This document shows, piece by piece, positions 1-6,051 of a DNA stretch of 6,472 bases. Source of the stretch: Caldifarciminota bacterium 4484_18 (GTDB lineage: Bacteria; Hydrothermota; UBA3073; NMUJ01). Below the pieces are notes generated by a model. It saw only the letters and a program-made list of their open reading frames with translations. It was not told the DNA's origin and did not search any database. The stretch is from positions 1-6,472 of the forward strand of contig NMUJ01000035.1 of NCBI GenBank assembly GCA_002256535.1, given 5' to 3'. Made by a program: the position numbers and the translations under genes. Each line of letters opens with the position of its first letter. The stretch's first letter is position 1.

Positions 1-459
1 AGGGCGTTGAGGCTTACTGGGTTGTGTGATGGTCAGGTGCTGGGCTTGTACGGGTTTGGTGCTTCAGCACATATTGTTATACAGATAGTCAAACATAAAT
101 ATCCAAACACCAGGGTGTTCGTATTTACGAGACCTGGGCAGAAGCACCATCAGGAGCTGGCTAAGAGGTTGGGTGCGGATTGGGTGGGTGCTACCGGTGA
201 TACACCACCGGAGAAGCTTGACTGTGCAATCGATACCACTCCGGTATGGACACCAGTGGTTGAAGCGCTACGTGTGTTACAGAAAGGGGGTAGGTTGGTC
301 ATCAACGCCATACGTAAGGAGGAACACGATAAGGAAGTGTTGTTGAGGTTGGATTATGCCACACATATATGGCAGGAGAAGGAGGTCAAAAGTGTAGCTA
401 ACGTAACGCGAAGTGATGCAGAAGAGTTCCTACCATTAGCCGCGCGGAGATACCGATAA
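1..459 (+). CDS. Zinc-dependent alcohol dehydrogenase (MDR family), C-terminal part, 5'-truncated and frameshifted
   Basis: This is the NAD(P)-binding half of a medium-chain, zinc-dependent alcohol dehydrogenase, which oxidises alcohols or reduces aldehydes in the cytoplasm. The reading frame is open from base 1, so the gene enters from the left and its catalytic zinc-binding N-terminal domain lies outside the window; the TTG at 7 is not a credible start. A Rossmann nucleotide-binding loop (GFGASAH) is encoded near 52-72, followed by FTR, a KRLGADWVG segment, EALRVLQKGGRLV, and the SVANVTR segment near 391-411 that is typical of this AdhP-like group. The frame stops at 457-459, immediately after LPLAA, where relatives continue with EIPIRPEV. 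That continuation is present in another frame up to 563, so the ORF as read is missing its last 38 or so residues. Family assignment is from recognised motifs. Substrate cannot be told. Confidence 0.85.
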   Translation, partial: RALRLTGLCDGQVLGLYGFGASAHIVIQIVKHKYPNTRVFVFTRPGQKHHQELAKRLGADWVGATGDTPPEKLDCAIDTTPVWTPVVEALRVLQKGGRLVINAIRKEEHDKEVLLRLDYATHIWQEKEVKSVANVTRSDAEEFLPLAARRYR

Positions 460-563
460 GGCCAGAGGTTCAAGAGTTTAAGCTGGAAGAAGCCAACCAA
501 GCGCTGGTATTGCTTAAACAGGGTAAAATCAAGGGTGCAGGTGTTTTAAGAATAAGCGAGTAG
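447..563 (+). pseudogene. Out-of-frame C-terminal end of the alcohol dehydrogenase
   Basis: Read in the frame starting at 447, this stretch encodes EIPIRPEVQEFKLEEANQAL, then VLLKQGKIKGAGVLRISE and a TAG stop at 561-563. This is the standard ending of zinc-dependent alcohol dehydrogenases (the EEANxAL...LKxGxIxGAxVL pattern), so it belongs to the gene read from base 1. The frames diverge at a CGCGCG tract (441-446). Taking out one CG unit restores LPLAAEIPIRPEV with no residue out of place; a missing single base there would also restore the frame. The gene is therefore either inactivated or carries a sequencing or assembly error. There is no start codon or ribosome binding site to make this a separate gene. 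Confidence 0.8.
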
Positions 564-583
564 ACATTACCGCATGATATAAG

Positions 584-600
584 TTGACATTGTCTATAAT
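584..600 (+). promoter_or_regulatory. Promoter-like hexamers upstream of the LVIVD gene
   Basis: The short gap between the dehydrogenase stop (563) and the next start (644) holds an exact TTGACA at 584-589 and an exact TATAAT at 595-600. They are only 5 bases apart, so they cannot be the -35 and -10 of one sigma70 promoter. TATAAT could serve as a -10, 43 bases ahead of the start codon, but there is no good -35 at the expected distance. The rest of the gap is AT-rich and shows no terminator hairpin. Confidence 0.2.
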
Positions 601-633
601 ATTTGCACCTTTATTTTAATATCTTAATAACGA

Positions 634-639
634 AGGGGG
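634..639 (+). promoter_or_regulatory. Ribosome binding site for the LVIVD protein
   Basis: A purine-rich AGGGGG lies 4 bases ahead of the GTG at 644 and 13 bases ahead of the in-frame ATG at 653. It supports initiation in this frame but does not decide cleanly between the two codons. GTG at 644 has slightly tight spacing and ATG at 653 slightly long spacing. The frame is closed by a stop at 617-619, so no earlier start is possible beyond that point. Confidence 0.5.
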
Positions 640-643
640 TAAA

Positions 644-1681
644 GTGTGGTTAATGGTAGCTTTTAGTTTTGTGGTTTTAACCCATCCGATGTTCGAAGCA
701 GATAAGCCGATGGAGTGGATGACACAGCAGCGATCTATGAATGAAGAGTTCATAGCCACGTATTCCAAGGCGGGATTTGATTCACTAAATGTACGATTTG
801 TGGGTAGTTACGATACACCTGGCTGTGCACGTGGTGTTTACGTATCAGGTGATTACGCTTATGTAGCTGATGGTGAGGCTGGTTTACGAGTTATAGATGT
901 AAGTGATCCCCAGAATCCCGTAGAAGTAGGCTACTACGATACACCTGGCTATGCAGTTGATGTTTACATATCAGGAGGTTACGCTTATGTAGCTGCTGGT
1001 TATGCTGGTTTACGGGTTATAGATGTAAATGATCCCAGCAATCCAGTAGAGGTAGGTCACTACGATACACCTGGCTGTACATATGATGTTTACGTATCAG
1101 GAGGTTACGCTTATGTAGCTGATGAAGATTCTGGTTTACAAGTTATAGATATAAGTGATCCCCAGAATCCAGTAGAGGTAGGCTATTACAATACCCCTGG
1201 CTGGGCACTTGGTGTTTACGTATCAGGAGGTTACGCTTATGTAGCTGATGATTGGGCTGGTCTACGAGTTATAGATATAAGTGATCCCAGCAACCCAGAA
1301 GAGGTAGGCTACTACGATACACCTGACTATGCATGGGATGTTTACGTATCAGGTGACTACGCTTATGTAGCTGCTTGGTATGCTGGTTTACGAGTTATAG
1401 ATGTTAGTGATCCGACATCTCCTGAAGAAGTTGGCTACTACGATACACCTGGCTCTGCACTTGATGTTTACGTATCAGGGGATTACGCTTATGTAGCCGA
1501 TTATGATGCTCGTAGTTTACGAGTCACAGATATGAGTGATCCCGAGAATCCGGTAGAGGTAGGCTACTACGATACACCTGACTATGCATATGGTGTTTAC
1601 GTATCAGGAGGTTATACTTATGTAGCTAGTTGTTGGGCTGGTTTACAGATATATCATTTTCAACCCATCAGACGAAACTAA
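644..1681 (+). CDS. Secreted LVIVD-repeat beta-propeller protein (probably the N-terminal part of a larger protein)
   Basis: This 345-residue protein has a short hydrophobic N-terminus (WLMVAFSFVVL, residues 2-12) that looks like a Sec signal peptide, although it lacks the usual Lys/Arg ahead of the core. A polar stretch follows to about residue 52, then seven tandem 42-residue units of the form VGYYDTPGxAxxVYVSGxYAYVAxxxAGLRVIDVSDPxNPVE. These are LVIVD repeats, which fold as propeller blades; seven units fit one closed seven-bladed propeller outside the cell, likely for binding or adhesion (inference). Unit six has one extra residue and unit seven ends in GLQIYHF, the usual end of such an array, followed by an unrelated-looking QPIRRN. 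The GTG start is chosen because of the AGGGGG site just before it. The next ORF continues the protein after a +1 shift at 1657-1660, so the natural product is probably about 1115 residues with a C-terminal sorting domain. Confidence 0.85.
   Translation: MWLMVAFSFVVLTHPMFEADKPMEWMTQQRSMNEEFIATYSKAGFDSLNVRFVGSYDTPGCARGVYVSGDYAYVADGEAGLRVIDVSDPQNPVEVGYYDTPGYAVDVYISGGYAYVAAGYAGLRVIDVNDPSNPVEVGHYDTPGCTYDVYVSGGYAYVADEDSGLQVIDISDPQNPVEVGYYNTPGWALGVYVSGGYAYVADDWAGLRVIDISDPSNPEEVGYYDTPDYAWDVYVSGDYAYVAAWYAGLRVIDVSDPTSPEEVGYYDTPGSALDVYVSGDYAYVADYDARSLRVTDMSDPENPVEVGYYDTPDYAYGVYVSGGYTYVASCWAGLQIYHFQPIRRN
800..1681 (+). repeat. Seven tandem 126-bp coding repeats (LVIVD blades)
   Basis: Units start at 800, 926, 1052, 1178, 1304, 1430 and 1559; the sixth is 129 bp and the last is incomplete. 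They are very similar as DNA: TACGATACACCTG, GTTTACGTATCAGG and TTACGCTTATGTAGC recur almost unchanged. That suggests recent duplication or gene conversion. Differences cluster in two short patches per unit, at unit residues 9-12 and 24-27. Confidence 0.9.
1657..1660 (+). other. Probable frameshift site (TTTT run) joining the propeller to the downstream protein
   Basis: With four T residues the propeller frame reads YHFQPIRRN and stops at 1679-1681. With three T residues it would read YHFNPSDETKCVQLVVTEYI and run on into the frame used from 1692 to 3992. The downstream frame is open from 1626 and looks like real protein well before its first possible start codon (TTG 1692). No ribosome binding site precedes that codon. 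Both points favour a single gene interrupted by one extra base, whether real or an error. Confidence 0.65.
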
Positions 1682-1691
1682 GTGCGTACAA

Positions 1692-3992
1692 TTGGTAGTC
1701 ACCGAATATATTGATCCATATGGTATGGAACATCATACAATGGGATACTTCGATGCATCACCAAAGGAGTACATCGAGCCAAATGCATATTCTTATTTGG
1801 ATGTCGATCTTATACCACCACATGGGTTTCTGCAATTACCTGATGTAGGTGAATGGTCTGCTAAAGTCGTACTTATCATACCACATCTTTTCAGTGAAGA
1901 TGAGCGCTTGGACAGTTGCTGGATAGATTTTGAAGTCAAACCACATGATGAACTTACAGTCGAACCGCCAGCGTTCGAATTAGAGGATATGGGTGTGACA
2001 GTTGCACCACCGTCGTGTTTTACAGATGACGAAACATTACTATATCATGGGTTGACGTTGTTGCAATTGATATTTCCGCAGATGGAATTTGGCCAATCCT
2101 ATATCGATTACTACGAGGAACTGGAAAGTGTATACAGCGACCTATTTCACAGTGCATGTCTCGTATGCCATAGACCGACCATAAATGATTATGGATATAG
2201 GGAGTTAAGTGTGGATTGGGCTGCATACACATCGTTTGCACCATACCAGTACGATCGTGCAGTGCTTGTGGCAAGATTCCCGGAAGGTATCACACCTGCG
2301 GATATTATCTCAGCAGATGGTGCACATGTTACGGAGGTTGACAATCGCACAGTACTTACGTGGTACCTAAATGCGGTCGATAAAAGAATATGGTCTAACT
2401 TTCCACATAAGTATCGTGACTTTTTACCTACAAGCGTCACTGTTACGGTGAACGATTACGTATTGGCTAATACATCTTATAATGTTGAATGGCTATTGTT
2501 TTTGGAGTTGGGGCCGTTTAAAGATGTGTGGCACGGTTGGGATAGTATTACATCAGTTAGTGACGCACCATGGGTGTATGATTATGAACGTTGGCAGAGT
2601 GAGCCATCCACAATGTACTGGTATGTAGTATCGGACAAAGGCAACATACAACGTGTGCCAGCACGTACAGGGGGTAAGTCCAACAACCTTGATACAATAG
2701 TTGTTATGAAAGGATTAGAGCATGACATCTTTATGCTGGATGGTACAGAGCTCGCAATACCAATGAATGCGTTTGATACATCGGTTACACTCTACGTGGG
2801 CATTTTAGGAGATACAATGCCACATCCGGACAGCTTAGAATTGTTAAGCAGCATGTATCATGTTGAGTTCAATGGATACGATCAACTGCCGAACTCAATA
2901 ACATTAAACGTGCCATTAGAAGATATAGAAGAAGGGAACCTGGGCATGTTTTGGTTTAATATAAATGATTCAAGTTGGATTTATGTGCCATCTGAACTGA
3001 ATGTGGAAGCTTCATCAGTAATTGCTAATCTACCATATTCCGGTGTATATGCGGTGTTCAGGGCTGTTGAACAGTTACCGAGTATACCACCTGTGGAGTT
3101 AATTGCACCATTGGATGGAGCACAAATCATCACCTCACGTCCCGCACTTTGCTGGTCTGACACCGTAACTGGCTGGCAGTATCAGCTACAGGTAGCGATG
3201 GATTCAATGTTTTCTGATACATTGCTTAATACAATAGTGTATGATACAGAGTATGTGATTGGTTCACCGTTGACATTGGGTACGTATTACTGGCGTGTTA
3301 GAAGGACAAACTGTGGTGTGGGATTGGGTTGGTCAGATATTTGGCAATTCACAATAGTTGAAGATTCTATTCCACCAGATATTGAGTTTATAAGTCCACA
3401 AAATTACGATACAACTGGATTTATGCCAGAAATTATCATTATGGTAACTGATAGCGGTACAGGTATAGACCTGTCAACTGCAACGTTAACCTTAGATACG
3501 GTGAATGTTTATTGGTGGCAACTTACTTACGACAATACTGCCAATACGCTTACGTATACGCCTGACGAGAGCTTACATGTGGGTATACATCACATAGTTA
3601 TGCAGGTAGCAGATTATGCGGGTAATGTATCGGTAGATAGTCTTGTAATATACACAATGGGGGTTGCTGAAACGCCTACGTTACCCGATAAGCTTATGCT
3701 TTACCATAGCTGGCCGAATCCGTTCACCTCACGTACATGTATAAAGTTTGCCATACCGCAGGTGGATGGTTGTGACAAACCACACGTAACGTTAAGCATA
3801 TACGATATAACAGGTAGGTTAATACGTACGTTAGTGGATGATGAGCTATCAGCTGGCTACTATTCGGTTGAGTGGCATGCTGATAACGATGTTGGGCAAA
3901 AAGTCACCCAGGGTATATACTTATGTGAGCTAAAGCTACAAGCTCGTGGATTACATACACGTTGTACGAGTAAGCTGATACACATCAGGTAA
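1692..3992 (+). CDS. Multidomain extracellular protein with FnIII-like, Ig-like and Por/type IX-like C-terminal sorting domains (likely the continuation of the LVIVD protein)
   Basis: As read from TTG 1692 this is 766 residues without a signal peptide. Residues 1-85 look like a beta-sandwich (VVTEYIDPYG... to CWIDFEVKP). Residues 100-330 are unrecognised and contain one CLVCH motif at 155-159. Residues 330-456 form a beta-rich region ending SSVIANLPYSGVYAVF. Residues 466-557 resemble a fibronectin type III domain (APLDGAQI...GTYYWRVR...WSDIWQFTI). Residues 560-655 resemble a bacterial Ig-like domain (VTDSGTGID...ADYAGNVSVDS). Residues 666-766 are a typical secretion/sorting domain of the Por or FlgD-Ig type: WPNPF, LSIYDITGRLIRTL, SAGYYSVEW, GIYLCELKL, with a basic end. 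Such domains direct outer-membrane export and surface attachment through a type IX-like system. The TTG start is nominal: no ribosome binding site lies upstream, and the frame stays coding-like back to 1626. The protein most likely begins at 644, where a signal peptide is available. The precise function of the middle region is unknown. Confidence 0.85.
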   Translation: MVVTEYIDPYGMEHHTMGYFDASPKEYIEPNAYSYLDVDLIPPHGFLQLPDVGEWSAKVVLIIPHLFSEDERLDSCWIDFEVKPHDELTVEPPAFELEDMGVTVAPPSCFTDDETLLYHGLTLLQLIFPQMEFGQSYIDYYEELESVYSDLFHSACLVCHRPTINDYGYRELSVDWAAYTSFAPYQYDRAVLVARFPEGITPADIISADGAHVTEVDNRTVLTWYLNAVDKRIWSNFPHKYRDFLPTSVTVTVNDYVLANTSYNVEWLLFLELGPFKDVWHGWDSITSVSDAPWVYDYERWQSEPSTMYWYVVSDKGNIQRVPARTGGKSNNLDTIVVMKGLEHDIFMLDGTELAIPMNAFDTSVTLYVGILGDTMPHPDSLELLSSMYHVEFNGYDQLPNSITLNVPLEDIEEGNLGMFWFNINDSSWIYVPSELNVEASSVIANLPYSGVYAVFRAVEQLPSIPPVELIAPLDGAQIITSRPALCWSDTVTGWQYQLQVAMDSMFSDTLLNTIVYDTEYVIGSPLTLGTYYWRVRRTNCGVGLGWSDIWQFTIVEDSIPPDIEFISPQNYDTTGFMPEIIIMVTDSGTGIDLSTATLTLDTVNVYWWQLTYDNTANTLTYTPDESLHVGIHHIVMQVADYAGNVSVDSLVIYTMGVAETPTLPDKLMLYHSWPNPFTSRTCIKFAIPQVDGCDKPHVTLSIYDITGRLIRTLVDDELSAGYYSVEWHADNDVGQKVTQGIYLCELKLQARGLHTRCTSKLIHIR

Positions 3993-4010
3993 CCGCTTAT
4001 AAGATAAGAA

Positions 4011-4200
4011 GTGAAATTCGGTCATGACCCCTCTGTTGAGCTTAATACTGCATTGTGTGACGGTTTCTATCTCCGTGTTCGAGCGTACCGGCGTAGCTCG
4101 TGCATACGAACCTGTGGTAGTGTAACCACTGTAAGAAGCTCGTCTATTTGAGATAGGTGGACAGCATACCACCCCAAATGCTATGCTTCGGCTATGTATA
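4011..4200 (+). other. Intergenic block with a chain of small hairpins (possible structured RNA, unidentified)
   Basis: Within 120 bases there are five inverted repeats in a row: ACGG/CCGT (4060-4063 with 4073-4076); CGAGC/GCTCG with an inner TAC/GTA (4080-4100); GTGGT/ACCAC (4114-4118 with 4125-4129); CTAT/ATAG (4144-4147 with 4153-4156); and GGTGG/CCACC (4156-4160 with 4169-4173). The last two overlap by one base and may be alternatives. The block is richer in GC than the sequence after it. It is not a tRNA, SRP RNA or tmRNA that I can recognise, and no U-tract follows as in a terminator. A 46-codon frame (GTG 4011 to TGA 4149-4151) also crosses it, without a clear ribosome binding site or any recognisable similarity. 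The strand and the nature of any transcript are unknown. Confidence 0.25.
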
Positions 4201-4416
4201 CAGAGAGATTATTGGTTTGTAGGGGGTGAGATATCGTTTGAATTTTATCTTCACATTTATGTATCGATAATTGCGAGATCACACAACCACCCATTAGTGT
4301 GAACCCACAATATTAATACATATTGCTGCCTTCATACTTTTTATATTTTTATTATTGGAAGCAATAGCATAACATTATTGAGAATGTTAAAACGATGGCT
4401 TAAATAAAAGAGAGTA
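4201..4416 (+). other. AT-rich leader of the pentapeptide-channel gene
   Basis: No gene is visible here. The stretch becomes strongly AT-rich (TTTTTATATTTTTATTATT near 4338-4356) and holds two inverted repeats: TCACAC/GTGTGA (4279-4284 with 4297-4302, 12-base spacer) and TAACATT/AATGTTA (4370-4376 with 4383-4389, 6-base spacer). The second ends 27 bases before the start codon and could be an operator or a leader hairpin. No sigma70 hexamer pair with proper spacing was found. A GA-rich AAAGAGAG at 4407-4414 is a weak ribosome binding site for ATG 4417 or, better spaced, for ATG 4420. Confidence 0.4.
4370..4389. repeat. Inverted repeat just upstream of the channel gene
   Basis: TAACATT and AATGTTA form a perfect 7-bp inverted repeat around the 6-base spacer ATTGAG. 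All pairs are A-T apart from one C-G, so the hairpin would be weak; a protein-binding operator is as likely as an RNA structure. It is the only perfect dyad close to the start codon. Confidence 0.3.
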
Positions 4417-6051
4417 ATGATGTCCAGATGCAAATATGCATATGGAACATGGAGGTGTCCTTTGAATGCCCTTCCAGGTAAGGGTTATTGTTACTGGCAC
4501 ATACCCGAAGATGGAAAGAAGCCTGATGATAAAAAACTGGAAAAGTTAAAGGAAAGGAAAATCATCGGTGTTTATTTTAAAAAAGCAGATCTTACAGGAG
4601 GGGATCTACAAGGGGTAGACCTTACATATGCAAATTTGGAAGCAGCGAACTTGGAAGGAGCAAATTTACGAAGAGCGCGCCTTGAGCAGGTAAATTTACG
4701 AGGAGCAAACCTTACAGCGACAGATCTGCGAGGGGCATATATGTGGCGTGCAAATTTAGAAAATGCGAAGCTTGTATGGGCAGATTTACAAAAGGCAGAC
4801 CTTACTATGGCAAATTTGCAAAGGGCATTTTTCTGGCAAGCAAAATTAAGAGGAGCAAACCTAGAAGAGGCAGATCTACAAGAAGCAAAGTTTACAAGCG
4901 CGGATTTACAAAAAGCGAGGTTTATGAAGGCAAAACTACGAAGAGTAAGCTTCGAAAATGCAAATTTAGAAAATGCGAAATTTGTAGAAGGAGATCTACG
5001 AGAGGCAGATCTTACAGGAGCGGATTTACAAGGAGCACAGTTTGAAAAAGCAGATTTACGAGAGGCAAACCTTACAGGAGTAAATTTGCAAGGGGCAGAT
5101 CTTACAGCAGCAAATTTACAAGGAGCAAATCTTCTTTTGGCAAGAACGGATTCAAAAACAGTTTTAGATGAGGCAGATTTGAGATTTGCGAACTTATACC
5201 TCTCTTACCTTGATGAGACAAAAACACTCAGGAATGCAAAAATTGGTGAAAAGGAGATAAACGAGATTGTTGGAGATTGTTTCTCAAGTTCTAAATTCTT
5301 TATTTTTGATTTTAATAAAGTTGCAAGAAAAAATAAAGACGTTGCCTTGAAACTCCTTGAGAAAGGGCTTGTGTACTATGTCAACGAGGAAGACAGGGTT
5401 GTTATCTTTGATAATAAATCTAATCGTATTGTTAGACTTGCTGAGGGTAGAAAAAACAAATATCCGGTTGAAGAAATTGAAGATAAAGGGCTAACCGAAA
5501 AGCTTAAAAATTTAGCCAAGGATAAAGATTTTCTGTACAATAGGAATAATAGGGTAAGCCTTTATGAAGCTTCCCATGAAGTTTACAATAACTTATACTA
5601 CTTCTATATTCAGAACGGAAGGATAGAAGAGGCTTTGAAAGTACATTATAGAAGGGGGGAAGTGCGAAGGAAGCTTTTGAAAGGAAAAGGACCGCTCAAC
5701 TGGCTCAGATCATGGCTATTTGAGTTTTTAATTCTCAAACTTCTAACCGGTTATGGGGTGGAAATTCGAAGACCACTTATAGCTTCAGCAATTACAGTTC
5801 TAGCTTTTTCTTTTCTTTTCTGGGTAACAACAGGAATAGTAAAAATTGTAAATGGGAAAACTATGCCTCCCGACGTTTTCGATTATTTATATTACAGTGT
5901 CATAACTTTTACAAGCCTGGGGTATGCAAATATTCAGCCTAATCTCGCAGTTGGCCACATGCCACAATTGTTAGCAGCTATTGAATCTTGCTTAGGTGCT
6001 TTAATGATAGCTTTAATAATATTTGTTGTTACTTATCGAGTTTCGCGCTAA
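4417..6051 (+). CDS. Pentapeptide-repeat protein with zinc-knuckle-like N-terminus and two-TM ion-channel domain
   Basis: This 544-residue membrane protein has four parts. Residues 5-28 hold C5, C14, C25 and H28 (CxxH at the end), a small zinc-site pattern. Residues 52-241 are 38 unbroken pentapeptides of the A(D/N)LxG type, centred on Leu, Phe or once Met every fifth residue (54 to 239), which fold as a right-handed quadrilateral beta-helix. Residues 270-425 are a charged, mainly helical linker ending in an EALKVHYRRGEVRRKLL helix. Residues 452-544 are an Ion_trans_2-type module: TM1 at about 453-475, a pore loop, and TM2 at about 512-540. The filter reads TFTSLGYANIQP (497-508), against TxTTVGYGDxxP in potassium channels, so the second filter glycine is Ala504. 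A cytoplasmic repeat domain that senses or docks something and gates a cation pore is the likely arrangement (inference). The gene is clearly AT-rich, with AAA, GAA, CGA and AGA codons that contrast with its neighbours. It stands alone, with long gaps before and after. ATG 4417 and ATG 4420 are both possible starts. Confidence 0.9.
   Translation: MMSRCKYAYGTWRCPLNALPGKGYCYWHIPEDGKKPDDKKLEKLKERKIIGVYFKKADLTGGDLQGVDLTYANLEAANLEGANLRRARLEQVNLRGANLTATDLRGAYMWRANLENAKLVWADLQKADLTMANLQRAFFWQAKLRGANLEEADLQEAKFTSADLQKARFMKAKLRRVSFENANLENAKFVEGDLREADLTGADLQGAQFEKADLREANLTGVNLQGADLTAANLQGANLLLARTDSKTVLDEADLRFANLYLSYLDETKTLRNAKIGEKEINEIVGDCFSSSKFFIFDFNKVARKNKDVALKLLEKGLVYYVNEEDRVVIFDNKSNRIVRLAEGRKNKYPVEEIEDKGLTEKLKNLAKDKDFLYNRNNRVSLYEASHEVYNNLYYFYIQNGRIEEALKVHYRRGEVRRKLLKGKGPLNWLRSWLFEFLILKLLTGYGVEIRRPLIASAITVLAFSFLFWVTTGIVKIVNGKTMPPDVFDYLYYSVITFTSLGYANIQPNLAVGHMPQLLAAIESCLGALMIALIIFVVTYRVSR
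4570..5139 (+). repeat. 15-bp-periodic coding repeat array (38 pentapeptides)
   Basis: The DNA repeats with a 15-base period, built from GCAGATCTTACA, GCAAATTTACAAGG and GCAAACCTTACAGG variants. The phase never slips across 570 bases. This low-complexity array also creates a 100-codon shadow frame (4743-5045) rich in Lys and Arg, which is not a gene. Confidence 0.9.

Noticed and set aside
584..600. TTGACA and TATAAT as one sigma70 promoter
   Set aside because: Both hexamers are exact, but the spacer is 5 bases rather than 16-18, so they cannot work as a pair. Kept only as low-confidence promoter-like sites.
800..1681. Tandem repeats as a CRISPR or satellite array
   Set aside because: The 126-bp units are in frame, have no unique spacers and encode LVIVD blades.
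2020..2440. Minus-strand ORFs of 84 and 83 codons inside the surface-protein gene
   Set aside because: Both are antisense to a long ORF with clear domains and show no family features.
4077..4140. tRNA or cobalamin-riboswitch fragment (GTTCGAGC, GTAGCTCG, ACCACTGTAAG)
   Set aside because: Short motif likenesses only. No cloverleaf can be drawn, and the other conserved cobalamin-riboswitch segments are absent.
3951..4172. 73-codon minus-strand ORF over the intergenic block
   Set aside because: It overlaps the end of the surface-protein gene, has no ribosome binding site I can see and shows no recognisable protein pattern.
4743..5045. 100-codon + strand ORF rich in Lys/Arg
   Set aside because: It is an alternate-frame shadow of the 15-bp pentapeptide array and has no domain of its own.
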